Source: Chitinophaga sedimenti (GTDB taxonomy: Bacteria > Bacteroidota > Bacteroidia > Chitinophagales > Chitinophagaceae). Taken from it: a stretch of DNA of 64,000 nucleotides. The position numbers and the translations under genes were made by a program. A model generated the notes under the pieces. It made no database searches, had not been told where the DNA came from, and worked only from the letters and a program-made list of their open reading frames with translations. Shown here piece after piece: positions 40,952 through 51,876 of this stretch (position 1 is the first letter of the stretch; the number at the start of each line of letters is the position of its first letter). The DNA is taken from positions 992,001 to 1,056,000 of the forward strand of contig NZ_JAKUKA010000001.1 of the NCBI RefSeq assembly GCF_023156195.1, written 5' to 3'.

Positions 40952-41542
40952 ATGTTTGCAACAACTAACCAGGATACCGCTCACCAGCTATTGCAGGTGG
41001 TAGGTATGGCCGGTTCCGGTATGCCTGCGCAGCTGGATAAACTGGCGGCTACCGACGCCCGGTACCTGAAAGATCTGAAAATCAACGTAACGAACGCGCT
41101 GGATGCCCAAACGCTGACAAAGAAGGAAGCATACCTGATTGGTTTGTCTGTGGCGATGAACGAGAAATTGGGGACTTTACAGGCGGCTTTTGAGAAACTG
41201 GCTGCAGAGGCGGGTGCTACCGATAAAGAAGTGGCCGAAGCGATCAGCTGTACTTCGCTGATGAACGCGAACAACGTGTATTACCGTTTCCGTCATTTCG
41301 TAAATAAAGAGTTTTACACGAGCGCGCCGGCGGGTATCCGTATGAGCATTATGGCGAACCCGGTACTGGGAAAAGAGTTTTTCGAGCTGTTGAGCCTGGT
41401 GGTTTCCGCTTTGAATGGATGTGAAATGTGCGTAACTTCGCACGAAGAAGCTTTATTGAAGCACGGTACGGCGCAGCAGCGCGTGGCTGATGCGGTGAGA
41501 CTGGGGGCGGTGATAAAGAGTCTTGTAGTGGTGCTGGCGTAA
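40952..41542 (+). CDS. AhpD-like carboxymuconolactone decarboxylase-family protein
   Basis: A 196-residue all-helical protein of the AhpD/CMD family. The redox centre is in NGCEMCVTSHEEAL (CxxC followed by His). AhpD proteins carry electrons to AhpC peroxiredoxins; adjacency to ahpC supports that role here. No frame break. A gap of about 158 bases separates it from the ribosomal protein genes. Confidence 0.88.
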   Translation: MFATTNQDTAHQLLQVVGMAGSGMPAQLDKLAATDARYLKDLKINVTNALDAQTLTKKEAYLIGLSVAMNEKLGTLQAAFEKLAAEAGATDKEVAEAISCTSLMNANNVYYRFRHFVNKEFYTSAPAGIRMSIMANPVLGKEFFELLSLVVSALNGCEMCVTSHEEALLKHGTAQQRVADAVRLGAVIKSLVVVLA

Positions 41543-41700
41543 GCTACCACCAGCCATTTTGTAAGTAATTTATGTCTAAACAATATTGCAAAAGTGTCTA
41601 TTTTATTAGACGGTCAGATTTTTTGTGAATAAATAGAGATTATATAATTTGCTATTTATCCAAAAGATTGCGACATTTGCAGTCCAAAATTTTAAGGAAC

Positions 41701-41937
41701 ATGGCAAGAGTATGTCAGGTGACGGGAAAGAAGCCTATTACGGGTCATCACGTATCTTTCTCTAACATCAAAACTAAGAGAAGGTTTCTGCCCAATCTGC
41801 AGAAAAAACGCTTTTTCCTCGCCGAAGAGGATCGCTGGATCACATTGAAAGTGTCTGCTGATGCTATCAGAACCATCAACAAGAGAGGTTTGTATGTAGT
41901 TGTAAAAGAACTGCGTGCTGCCGGCCAGGAAATCTAG
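41701..41937 (+). CDS. rpmB: 50S ribosomal protein L28
   Basis: Large-subunit protein bL28 of 78 residues. It opens [19 protein letters not shown], a near-universal bL28 start, with [15 protein letters not shown] following. The ATG at 41701 is chosen; an upstream in-frame start adds unrelated residues. It is the first of a small ribosomal cluster with rpmG and a DUF4295 gene, all on the same strand. Confidence 0.97.
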   Translation: MARVCQVTGKKPITGHHVSFSNIKTKRRFLPNLQKKRFFLAEEDRWITLKVSADAIRTINKRGLYVVVKELRAAGQEI

Positions 41938-41965
41938 TTTAAAGACCAATTAACATTTATACGAA

Positions 41966-42148
41966 ATGGCAAAGAAAGGTAACAGGGTGCAAGTAATACT
42001 GGAATGTACAGAACATAAAACTTCTGGCCAACCCGGTACTTCACGTTACATCACCAACAAGAACAAGAAAAACACTCCGGAGCGTCTGGAGCTGAAAAAG
42101 TACAATCCTATTCTGAGGAAAGTAACCGTACACAAAGAAATTAAATAA
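41966..42148 (+). CDS. rpmG: 50S ribosomal protein L33
   Basis: Large-subunit protein bL33 of 60 residues ([18 protein letters not shown], then [20 protein letters not shown]). The CxxC zinc pair of some L33 paralogues is absent, so it is the zinc-free form. It starts 28 bases after rpmB. Confidence 0.97.
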   Translation: MAKKGNRVQVILECTEHKTSGQPGTSRYITNKNKKNTPERLELKKYNPILRKVTVHKEIK

Positions 42149-42247
42149 GGTAGAAACTTTAATTGCCTGGCTGTTAATCGTTTAAGACTACGATTAGCGC
42201 TTGACGATTGACAACCTTAACAATTAACGTATTAACTTTTATATAAG

Positions 42248-42421
42248 ATGGCAAAACAAGCTTCAAAGAACTCAAAAGTAAAAGACCTGAAAGCAGCAGC
42301 TGAAGCGAAAGTGTGGACTAAAGTGATCAAAGCTGTGCGTTCTCCTAAAACCGGTGCTTATACTTTTAAAGACCAGATTATCCACAAGGATAAAGTTACT
42401 GAGTATTTTAACCAGAAGTAA
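42248..42421 (+). CDS. DUF4295 ribosome-associated small protein
   Basis: Basic protein of 57 residues (MAKQASKNSKVKDL onward, then KVWTKVIKAVRSPKTG). DUF4295 proteins are restricted to Bacteroidota and are always seen beside rpmB-rpmG. A Bacteroidota-specific large-subunit protein was reported from Flavobacterium ribosome structures and may be this family, but I cannot confirm the match from sequence alone. It starts 99 bases after rpmG. Confidence 0.88.
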   Translation: MAKQASKNSKVKDLKAAAEAKVWTKVIKAVRSPKTGAYTFKDQIIHKDKVTEYFNQK

Positions 42422-42447
42422 TTCGGCTTTACTAATCATACTGCACG

Positions 42448-42476
42448 AAAGCTGTCCGTTTATGGGACGGCTTTTT
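42448..42476 (+). terminator. Terminator after the DUF4295 gene
   Basis: AAAGCTGTCC pairs with GGACGGCTTT (one G-U pair) around a 7-base loop and is followed by T's. It closes the ribosomal protein transcript. Confidence 0.85.
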
Positions 42477-42509
42477 GTGTTTTTCCGTTAACCATCAACA
42501 TTTGAACTA

Positions 42510-43468
42510 ATGGGTTTTTTTAATAAACTCTTTTCGCGTGAAAAGAAAGAAAGCCTGGACCAGGGCTTACAGAAGACGAAAGAGAGTTTTTTAGGCAAGA
42601 TCGGCCGCGCTATTGCGGGTAAGTCGACCGTAGACGCTGAGGTACTGGATAACCTGGAAGAGGCGCTGGTAAGTGCGGATGTGGGCGTAGAAACCACGGT
42701 GAAGATCATCAACCGCATTGAAGAGCGTGTGTCGAAAGATAAATACATGAACACCAGTGAGTTGAACCAGATCTTGCAGAACGAGGTGGCCGCCATGTTG
42801 GTAGACGCTCCGGACGCTGGGTTCCGGGATTTTGATACGCCCGCGGATAAGAAACCTTATGTGATCATGGTGGTGGGTGTTAACGGGGTGGGTAAAACCA
42901 CCACGATCGGTAAACTCGCTTATAATTTTAAGAAAGCCGGTAAATCGGTACTGCTGGGAGCCGCGGATACCTTCCGCGCCGCCGCCGTAGATCAGCTGAC
43001 CATCTGGAGCGAAAGGGTGGGCGTACCCATCGTGAAGCAGCAAATGGGATCTGACCCCGGTGCGGTTGCTTTCGACACCGTTCAGAGCGGTGTGGCAAAA
43101 GGTGCGGACGTGATCATTATTGACACGGCCGGCCGCCTGCATAACAAAATTCACCTGATGGACGAGTTGAGCAAAATCAAAAGGGTGATGAACAAGATTA
43201 TTCCCGATGCCCCGCACGAAGTATTGCTGGTGCTGGACGGCTCAACCGGACAGAACGCACTGGAACAGGCCCGCCAGTTTACGGCGGCGACCGAAGTGAC
43301 CTCCTGGCCATTACGAAGCTGGACGGTACGGCCAAAGGCGGTGTAGTGCTGGCCATTGCCAACCAGTTTAAGATCCCGGTGAAATACATCGGTATCGGCG
43401 AAAAAATGGAAGACCTGCAGGTGTTTGACCGCGTGGAGTTCGTGGATTCGCTGTTTAGTGTGAAATAG
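42510..43468 (+). CDS. ftsY: Signal recognition particle receptor FtsY (one frameshift)
   Basis: SRP GTPase receptor that targets ribosomes to the membrane, 319 residues after repair. The NG domain has GVNGVGKTTTIGKLA (P-loop), AADTFRAAAVDQL, IIDTAGRLHNK and the TKLDGTAKGG motif. A break near 43303 (one C missing from TCCCTGG) shifts the last 55 residues; repair ends the protein at 43468. The A domain is short, with a basic start (KLFSREKKESL), as is common outside Enterobacteria. A terminator follows. Confidence 0.95.
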
Positions 43469-43490
43469 TTTTCAGAATGATATTATTTGG

Positions 43491-43519
43491 AAGGCTGTCC
43501 GGTTCGGGCGGCCTTTTTT
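43491..43519 (+). terminator. Terminator after ftsY
   Basis: AAGGCTGTCC pairs with GGGCGGCCTT (two G-U pairs) and is followed by TTTTG. Confidence 0.82.
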
Positions 43520-43662
43520 GTTGGACGGGTGGTTGCCCGACGGTGCTGAAGGGGAGATGACCGCTTGATAACCAATAAAAATATTACGTGTGCGTTAAAA
43601 TGATCTATTCCTTAAATTTGGTTATTGCAATATTGTTTCACTCCCATCTATTCCATAAAATT

Positions 43663-44538
43663 ATGCAGATCAGAGAAATTGACCGCGTTTCAGATATCAG
43701 CCCGGAAGATTTTAGAAAGAACTACTATGAGCCTAAGCGGCCACTTATCATCACTGGTTTGTCGAACGACTGGGTGGCGAAGAACAAATGGACCTGGGAT
43801 TACTTCAAATCCATTGTAGGCGACAAAACGGTGGGTGTGTACAATAATACCAGGGCCGGCGCCAGGGTATTGGTAAATGGCGCGGACGATTACATCCGTT
43901 TTGGTGATTACCGGACATGATCCAGGCGGGACCGGTGGAGCTGCGTATTTTCCTGTTCAACATTTTTCAGCATGCGCCGCAGCTGGTACAGGATTTCAAA
44001 TGGCCCGACAATATTATGAAGGGTTTCCTTAAAAAAGTACCCCATGTTGTTCGTAGGCGGGGCGGGGTCGGTGGCCCATATGCACTACGATATTGACCTC
44101 AGTCATATTATACACACCCAGTTCGTGGGCCGCAAAAAGGTGTTGTTAATGGATAACAGCCAGTCAGACCTCATTTACCGCATGCCCTTTACCGTGGAAA
44201 GTGCCGCCAGCTTCGTGAGGTGGTATGAAAACCACGATACGGAAGGTTTTCCCGCGGTAAAGTACGCCCGAGCCTTTACTACCACGCTGGAGCATGGCGA
44301 TACGATGTTTATGCCGGCGGGATACTGGCATCATATGGAGTATCTTGAGCCCGGCTTTGCCATGAGCTTGCGGGCGGTGGATGAGACTTTCAGCGGAAAG
44401 GTGAATGGTTTATACCATTTGTTGGGCCTGCGAAATATGAATAACCTGCTGATTAAGATGGCGCCCGAGTGGTGGTACCATTATAAACGGCGGATAGCGC
44501 ACCAGCGGGCGCAGAGGGCCATGTCGAGGTTGGCTTAA
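43663..44538 (+). CDS. JmjC/cupin-8 Fe(II)-2-oxoglutarate oxygenase-like protein (two frameshifts)
   Basis: A JmjC-fold protein of 291 residues after repair. The start at 43663 reads MQIREIDRVSDIS. Iron-binding residues are seen as HYD in AHMHYDIDLSHI and as the distal His in MPAGYWHHMEYL. The Lys in GRKKVLLMD is placed to bind 2-oxoglutarate. Breaks are at 43912 (ACCTGG reads ACCGG) and near 44036 (one A too many). Relatives hydroxylate proteins or small molecules. It lies between ftsY and rimO in a block of translation genes, which hints at a ribosomal or other protein substrate. Confidence 0.83.
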
Positions 44539-44550
44539 GAAATAATTAAC

Positions 44551-44579
44551 TTGGTTTACCAAATTAATCCTTAACTTTG
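44551..44579 (+). promoter_or_regulatory. Candidate promoter for rimO
   Basis: TTG at 44551-44553 and TAACTTTG at 44572-44579, spaced by 18 bases, match the Bacteroidota consensus TTG and TAnnTTTG. Transcription would start near 44587. Confidence 0.6.
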
Positions 44580-44721
44580 CAACTTCCTCAGCCACACTAG
44601 GGCTCATAGTCACATTACAACGGTCAAGTCTGCCGTTTTCGCATTTCGTGTCTGCGTGTCTTCTGTAGTGGTAACGGTAACCAGGAGCTATCCTCCTTAC
44701 CGGGACTTAAAAACAGCGCTT

Positions 44722-46028
44722 TTGAAGACGAGAACATTACAAAAAGATAAGGTTAATATTATTACGCTTGGTTGTTCCAAGAATATGGTGGATTCAGAAG
44801 TTTTAAGCGGTCAGCTTAAAGCCAATGATATTGACGTAGTGCATGAAAGCGCTAAGAAAGACCACAATATTGTAGTCGTAAATACCTGTGGATTTATTGA
44901 TAAGGCAAAGGAAGAATCCATTAACACCATTCTTGACCAGGTAGACCTGAAGAAAAAGGGCAAACTGGACAAGGTGTACGTAACCGGCTGTCTCAGCGAG
45001 CGTTACCGCGGCGATCTCGAACAGGAGATCCCGGAGGTGGACGCATGGTTTGGAACGATGGAGTTGCCTTTGATTTTGAAGAAGTTTGATGCAGACTACA
45101 AAGCCGAGTTGATTGGCGAACGTTTGCTGAGTACACCCTCACACTACGCTTATCTGAAGATAGCCGAAGGTTGTAACCGCACCTGTGCGTTTTGCGCCAT
45201 CCCGATCATGCGTGGTACACACGTTTCCAAGCCGATTGAAGAATTGGTGGCAGAAGCGGAAAAGCTTGTACGTTCCGGCGTAAAGGAAATTATGCTGATT
45301 GCGCAGGAACTGACCTATTACGGTCTGGACCTGTACAAAAAGCGTCGCCTGGCCGATCTGATGAACGCTTTGGCCGATGTGAAAGGTTTGGAGTGGATCC
45401 GTTTGCACTATGCTTATCCGACCAAGTTTCCCATGGAAATACTGGAAGTGATGAAGCAGCGCGACAACATCTGCAACTACTGGACATGCCTTTGCAGCAC
45501 ATCGCTGATCCTATGTTGAAGGCGATGAAAAGGCAGATTACACGGGCGGAAATATTGGACCTGGTGAAAGCCATCAGGGCGGAGGTGCCGGGCATTTGCC
45601 TGCGTACTACGCTGATTGCGGGTTTCCCGGGCGAAACGCTGGAAGACGTTGAGGACGTGAAGCGGTTTTTAGAGGAAGTGCGTTTTGACAGGGTAGGCGT
45701 ATTTACCTACAGTCATGAAGAAGGCACGAGCGCCTATGCTTTGGAGGATAATATTCCGGCCGAAGAAAAAGAGCGCCGCGCACAGGATATCATGGAAACG
45801 CAACAAGAGATATCACTGGAAAAGAACCAGGAGAAAGTCGGTAAAGTGTTCCGCGTGATCGTGGACAAGAAAGAATCCGGCCGTTACCTGGCACGTACTG
45901 AGTTTGATTCGGTAGAGGTAGATAATGAAGTAATCATTAATACCGACAGGAAGCTGAAGCCGGGCGAATTCGTGAACGTGAAGATCACAAAAGCATTTGA
46001 CTACGACCTGGAAGGAGAGCTCGTTTAG
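44722..46028 (+). CDS. rimO: Ribosomal protein uS12 methylthiotransferase RimO (one frameshift)
   Basis: Radical SAM enzyme that methylthiolates an Asp of ribosomal protein S12. The start chosen is TTG at 44722 (MKTRTLQKDKVNIITLGC), as in Bacteroidota homologues; the in-frame start at 44656 adds unrelated residues. The N-terminal UPF0004 domain holds LGCSKNMVDSE, the radical SAM cluster is GCNRTCAFCAIP and the TRAM domain is at the C terminus. A break at 45480/45481 (ACCTGG reads ACTGG) separates the two halves; repair gives 435 residues. Confidence 0.95.
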
Positions 46029-46105
46029 AACGTCCGGGTTGATAATAATCACCAACGGCGTGGAGCCGTTACAATAACAGGCTAAGGAAGCCTGCTTTAC
46101 ACAAG

Positions 46106-47880
46106 ATGACAACATTTGAATCATTAGGGCTGAAGGAGCCCATTTTACAGGCTATTCAGGACCTGGGTTTCGTATCGCCAACTCCCATTCAGGAGAAAGC
46201 TATACCGGTTTTGTTAGGCGGAGACAAAGATTTTGTGGGACTGGCGCAAACCGGTACCGGCAAAACCGCCGCTTTTGGCCTGCCCCTGCTGCACCAGCTG
46301 GATGTTAAAAACAAATTTCCGCAAGGCCTCGTGCTTTGCCCTACCCGCGAACTGTGTTTGCAGATCGCCAATGACCTTAAAAACTTTTCCAAACACTTAG
46401 GCGATATTAATATCGTAGCCGTATACGGTGGCGCCAATATTGGCCTGCAGCTGCGCGAACTGAAAAGAGGCGCGCACATCGTAGTAGCTACTCCCGGCCG
46501 TTTGCTGGATATTATTGAGCGTAAGGCGGTGAACTTCGAGCAGGTGCGTTATGCCGTACTGGACGAAGCGGATGAAATGCTGAACATGGGCTTCCAGGAA
46601 GACATCAACAGCATCCTGTCCAACACGCCCGATGAGAAAACCACTGGTTGTTCTCTGCGACCATGCCGGCTGAAGTACGCCGCATCGCCCAGAAATACAT
46701 GGAAGATCCGTTCGAATTGACCGTTGGCGGTAAAAACACCGGTAACGTGAACATCGAACACGAATACTATGTGGTTCGTCCCCGCGAAAAGTACGCTGCA
46801 CTGAAACGTATCGTGGATTTCAACCCTGAAATTTTCGGTATCGTATTTACCCGCACCAAGATCGAATCGCAGGAAATTGCGGAATCGCTGATCAAAGACG
46901 GTTACAATGCAGATGCCCTGCACGGCGACCTTACCCAGCAACAGCGCGATAAAGTGATGAAACGCTTCCGCGAAAAATCACTGCAGGTGCTGGTAGCAAC
47001 CGACGTAGCGGCCCGTGGTATTGACGTGGATAACGTGACGCACGTAATCAACTACGAACTGCCTGATGACGTAGAGAACTACACACACCGTAGCGGTCGT
47101 ACCGCGAGGGCTGGTCGTTCCGGCGTTTCCATCGCGATCATCACCGGTCGTGATACCGGTAAAATCCGCCAGATCGAACGCGTAATCGGTAAAAAATTCA
47201 TTAAGGCGGAAGTGCCCGATGGATTTGCTGTTTGCGAAAAACAACTGTTCGGCCTTGTTCACCGCGTACACAATGTGGTGGTAAACGAAGAGCAGATCGA
47301 TCCTTATATGGAGCGTATCAACGAGGAGTTTAAAGATATGAGCAAAGAGGAACTGATCAAAAGGTTCGCTTCGCTGGAATTTAACGAGTTCCTCGAATAC
47401 TACCAGGATGCTCCGGACCTGAACGCCAAAGACGACCGTCGTGTTGCCGGCGACAGCCACAGCATGAGAAGCGGTGGTGGTAAATTCACACGCTTGTTCA
47501 TCAACCTGGGATCTGTGGATGATTTTACCCGTGGTGATATGCTGCGTTTCCTGTGCGATAGCACCGGCATCCGTGGAAATAAGATCGGCCGCATCGACCT
47601 GAAAGGCGTTTATTCCTTCTTTGAAGTAGAAAGCGACGAAGTAAGCAAGGTGTACGAAAGCTTCAAAAAACTGGATTATAACGGTCGTACCGTGCGCATT
47701 GAAATGTCGCAAGACAGCAACGGTGGCGGCGGTGAGAAGCGTAAATTCGGTGGTGGCAACCGTTCCGAAAGCGGCGGTTTCCGTAAAGGCTGGCAGAGCG
47801 GCGAAGGTTCCGGCAGCCGTGGTTTCCGCGAAAAACGGGAGTACGGCTCACGCCCTGCTTTCAAAGGCAAAAAAGCATAA
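46106..47880 (+). CDS. DEAD-box RNA helicase with DbpA-like RNA-binding domain (one frameshift)
   Basis: ATP-dependent RNA helicase of 591 residues. The core motifs are AQTGTGKTAAF, PTRELCLQ, DEAD in VLDEADEML, SATMPAE and the HRSGRTARAG motif VI. The C terminus has a DbpA-type RNA-binding fold (FTRLFINLGSVDDFTRGDML, near residues 465-540) and an RG/Gly-rich tail (GGGGEKRKFGGGNR). A break near 46644 (ACCTGG reads ACTGG) sits just before SAT. In DbpA that domain binds 23S rRNA; here a ribosome-assembly or cold-adaptation role is likely. Confidence 0.93.
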
Positions 47881-47901
47881 TTTTTTATAAGATCGGATTG
47901 G

Positions 47902-47951
47902 CTCCGTGTTTGCTAAGGTTTTGTTACCGATGGCAGGCACGGAGTTTTTTT
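47902..47951 (+). terminator. Terminator after the helicase gene
   Basis: CTCCGTG at 47902-47908 pairs with CACGGAG at 47938-47944 and is followed by seven T's. The long loop of about 29 bases makes it weaker than the others. Confidence 0.6.
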
Positions 47952-48007
47952 ATGCTATGCTTTAAGGTGAATTTTCTATCTTGTATCAAACCCAATCCAA
48001 ACACCTC

Positions 48008-50347
48008 ATGGCGACAGCAAAAAGAAGGCGGCGGCCGAAGATCAGGTAACACCGGCAACTGGCAAAAAAGCCTCCCCTAAAAAGGCGGCGGCGAAGAAAG
48101 AGACGACTCCGGCTTCGGAAGAGGGAACGACTGCTGCTCCTAAAAAGGCTGCTGCGCCTAAGAAGGCTGCTGCGGACAGCGAATCGACATCCAAAGTGGG
48201 AAAGAAAAAGACAACATTGGATGACACGAACGCGAGCGTGGGCAAGGCTGTTACCGGAAGTAAGGCTGCATCGAAGAAGGCGGCAGATAAAGGAGACACG
48301 ACTGCGAAAGTGGGGAAGAAGTCGGCCGCGCCGAAGAAGGCTGCTGCCGGGGGACAGGGCGTCTTCAAAAAAGCAATTACAGAACATGCAGAACCTCATT
48401 CCGCATTGGCAGAACAACCAGATACATTCCGCGAGCTGGGTGCCGTAGAAGCCTTCACGCTCTTTTCCGCAAAAGATATAGAACTGTTCCAGGCAGGCCG
48501 CCACTATGGCCTGTACGAGAAATTCGGGTCCCACGCCGTTACTTACGAAGGCGTGGCCGGTACCTACTTTGCCGTTTGGGCGCCATCAGCCGCATTCGTA
48601 TCGGTAGTGGGCGAGTTCAATAACTGGACGCCACATACCCATACGCTGTTGCCGCGCTGGGACAAATCCGGCATCTGGGAAGGTTTTATTCCCGACGTTA
48701 AACAAGGACAACTCTATAAGTACTTCATTCGCGCCGAATCCGGAGAGGAACTCTGGAAAGGCGACCCCTTTGCCCGTTTCTGGGAAGTACGCCCGAAAAC
48801 GGCTTCCATTACCCACGAATCATCTTATAAATGGAAGGATAAGAAGTGGATGGATGGCCGTATCAAAAAGAACAGCCTGAAAAGTCCGTACTCCGTGTAC
48901 GAACTGCATCTCGGCTCCTGGCGCAAGCCCGATCCCAACGAAGCCGAAGTGTTTTACGCTTACGGCGAAATTGCGGAGAAACTGGTGCCTTACGTAAAAG
49001 ACCTCGGTTTTACCCATATTGAGCTGATGCCTATAAGCGAACATCCATTCGATGGTTCGTGGGGATACCAGCAAACCGGTTATTATGCGCCTACATCGCG
49101 TTATGGTACTCCGGAAGAGTTTATGGCCTTTGTAGACGCCTTTCACCAGGCAGGCATTGGTGTGATACTCGACTGGGTGGCATCACACTTTCCATACGAT
49201 GATCATGGCCTGTTCCGGTTCGACGGCTCGCATGTGTACGAGTATGCAGACATGCGCAAGGGGTATCATCCCGACTGGAACAGCTACGTGTTTAATTACG
49301 CCCGCGCGGAGGTGCGGTCGTTCCTGGGAAGTAACGCCATTTACTGGCTCGATAAATTTCATGTGGACGGGCTGCGTGTAGATGCAGTGGCGTCTATGAT
49401 CCATCTTAACTACTCCAGGAAGGAAGGTACCTGGGAGCCGAATGAGAACGGCGGTCCCGAAAACCGGAGGCCATCACCTTCCTGAAAGAGCTGAACCAGG
49501 AAGTGTATAGCCGCTTCCCGGACGTGCAGACCATCGCCGAAGAATCCACGAACTTCTATGGCGTTTCGCGCCCGGCGTTCATGGGAGGTTTAGGTTTTGG
49601 CATGAAGTGGATGATGGGTTGGATGAACGATACGCTCGACTATTTCAAAAAAGATCCTTACTACCGCAAATATTACCAGGACCATTTCACTTTTAGCCTG
49701 ATGTATGCATATAGCGAAAACTTTATGCTGCCATTGAGCCATGATGAAGTAGTGCACGGGAAATCGCCGCTTATCTACAAAATGCCGGGCGATGACTGGC
49801 AGAAATGTGCGAACCTTCGTTTATTGTATGCGTATATGTTTACGCATCCCGGGACGAAGCTGCTGTTTATGGGCGGAGAATTTGGACAAACAACGGAATG
49901 GAATTATAAATCTGAACTGAACTGGGAACTGCTGGAACACAAAACACATCGTGGTATCCTCGGAGTTTGTGAAAGACCTGAATCACCTGTATACCGGTCA
50001 GCCTGCGCTGTACGAAAAGCAATTTGACGTAACGGGCTTTGAATGGATCAGTGTAAATGACCGCGACAACAGCGTGTTGGTATATGCGCGGAAAGGGGAA
50101 GATGAAAAGGACGTGATCCTAGTCGTGTTGAACATGACCCCAGTAGCGCGTGAAGACTACGCCATCGGCGTATCGGCCGCAGGCCTGGAAAGAAGTGCTG
50201 AACAGCGATGCGGCACAGTATTTTGGCAGTGGCGTGGTGAACACGGAGTTAATTAAATCTTACAAAGAGGAGTATAACGGTAAGCCGTACACGATAAAAT
50301 TACGTGTGCCGCCATTAGGCGCAACGGTATTGAAATTGCAACCGTAA
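48008..50347 (+). CDS. glgB: 1,4-alpha-glucan branching enzyme with histone-H1-like tail (four frameshifts)
   Basis: Makes alpha-1,6 branches in glycogen. The first ~118 residues are Lys/Ala/Thr-rich with PKKAAA-type repeats, like bacterial histone-H1-type tails. A GH13 N1/CBM48 region ([20 protein letters not shown]), the catalytic barrel ([10 protein letters not shown] with the nucleophile Asp, AEESTNF with the acid Glu, [10 protein letters not shown]) and a C-terminal beta domain follow. Breaks near 48020 (A-run), 49465 (ACCTGG reads ACCGG), 49962 and 50185. Repair gives 779 residues; without the tail the size is normal. The tail's role is unknown. Confidence 0.93.
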
Positions 50348-50356
50348 AGTTGATGA

Positions 50357-50388
50357 AAACGCCTCGCCTTTAGCGGGGCGTTTTTTTT
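50357..50388 (+). terminator. Terminator after glgB
   Basis: AACGCCTCGC pairs with GCGGGGCGTT (one G-U pair), with a 5-base loop and eight T's. Confidence 0.9.
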
Positions 50389-50454
50389 GCTGCTGCAACT
50401 CTTCCGTGGTTTTGGAACAACAATTGCGGTATTTTCCGTAAAAACCTGAAAACC

Positions 50455-50610
50455 ATGGGCAACCTGCTTTATCTCATCGCTATCGTATTGGTGCTGTTGT
50501 GGGTGTTTGGCTACTTCTTTGAAGGCTTCGGACATCCGGGAGCACTCATCCACATCTTATTGGTTATTGCCGTTATCGCTGTTTTGCTAAGAATCATAAG
50601 ACGGGCTTAA
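50455..50610 (+). CDS. Small DUF5670/Lmo0937-type membrane protein
   Basis: A 51-residue protein with two hydrophobic helices (LLYLIAIVLVLLWVFGYFF and LIHILLVIAVIAVLLRII) and an FGHPG turn. It matches the pattern of the small stress-associated DUF5670 (Lmo0937) membrane proteins. It has its own start 67 bases after the glgB terminator and is not obviously in an operon. Confidence 0.75.
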   Translation: MGNLLYLIAIVLVLLWVFGYFFEGFGHPGALIHILLVIAVIAVLLRIIRRA

Positions 50611-50870
50611 GCAATTGTAAATGAGCATAATTTGAATAGATATTTGTGATCAATGAACCATATCTTTTATCCATTACAGGAAAACTGAAAAAAAAGTTGT
50701 CGGTTTGTTAAACCTTTCCCTTTTTGCCTGATCTAACGTACGCGTAATGGTTGTATTGCTGTGCAATAACTTGCAGCAAACCACCGTTTTACAGGCACTA
50801 TTTAACCATAACTTTAGTTGCTAGTTTTTTAATTGATTTAAGTATTCCTAATCTTAAAACCTTGGCATTT

Positions 50871-51766
50871 ATGAAAAACTTCGTGCGCAGGATAGGTGCG
50901 TCCGTACTGGCCGTGACGGCACTATCCATGATCATCTGGTCTTGTTCCAAAGACGATTCAGCTTCCGGCGGAAGCGTAGGCGCCAACCAGCAACGTTTAC
51001 AAGTTTACCTCACAGACGATCCCGGCCTGTTTGACCCGGTATTTATCGACATCCGCAGCGTGGAAGTGCTCGTGGATACCTGCGGCAGTAATGATGACGA
51101 CGACAACCGTTGGGACAAACACTCCCGCTGCTGGTGGGACGATGGTCGCTTTGACCGCAAAGACACCTGTAAAGTATGGGACACCCTCGGCATCCGCGCC
51201 GGTGTGTACGACATCCTGAGTTTCCGTAATGGCGTAGATACCTTATTCGCAACAGGTCTTGTTCCGAAAGGCACCGTGAAAAAATCCGTATCACTATCGG
51301 TAATAATAATTCCCTGGTGAAAGACAGCATCAGCTATCCGCTGAAAACGCTGACCGGCGAAACTAAACTGATCGTAAACGTCCGCGGCGATGAGTGGGAG
51401 GAATACACCCCCGATCAATTGCGCCTGTGGCTCGACTTCGATGTTAGCCGTTCTATCGTGGAAGTAAGGAGGGGCTCCTTCGTCCTCAAACCTTACATCC
51501 TGGTATGGACGCCGAAAATTACGGGCAGCCTGTCCGGCAGAGTAACACCATCCGACGCATACCCTGTGGTTACTGTATGGAACACTTCGGACACGCTCTA
51601 CGCACTGCCCACCAAACGTGGCGAATTTAAAATACGCGGTCTGAAAGAAGGATCCTATAGCCTGTTCGTTAATGCGGGCAATGGTTATAAAGATACCACG
51701 CTTACCGGCATCGAAATAAAACGTAACAAGGAAACTAAAGTGCCGGAGATTAAACTCCATAAATAA
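50871..51766 (+). CDS. DUF4382-like lipoprotein (one frameshift)
   Basis: Secreted lipoprotein of 298 residues. The signal peptide ends at IWSC, a lipobox. The first domain (LQVYLTDDPGLFDPVFIDIRSVEV) has the DUF4382 pattern, with an unusually Asp-rich insert (NDDDDNRW, then SRCWWDDG). A C-terminal beta-sandwich resembling a carboxypeptidase regulatory domain (SGRVTPSDAYPVVTVWN) follows. A break near 51286 (one A missing) joins the two halves after repair. It may bind calcium or surface glycans; function is unknown. Confidence 0.75.
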
Positions 51767-51876
51767 TTCCAATTAGCAAAGACAACCATCAACGCGGGGC
51801 CGGTTTGTTAATCCAGACCGGCCCTGTCTGTTGTTTTTTGCCATAATCTTTCTAAATTGTATCAAAATCCTATCCG

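Noticed and set aside
41617..41655. A TTTTG ... TATAATTTG promoter for rpmB
   Set aside because: The two elements are only about 7 bases apart, far from the usual 17-21.
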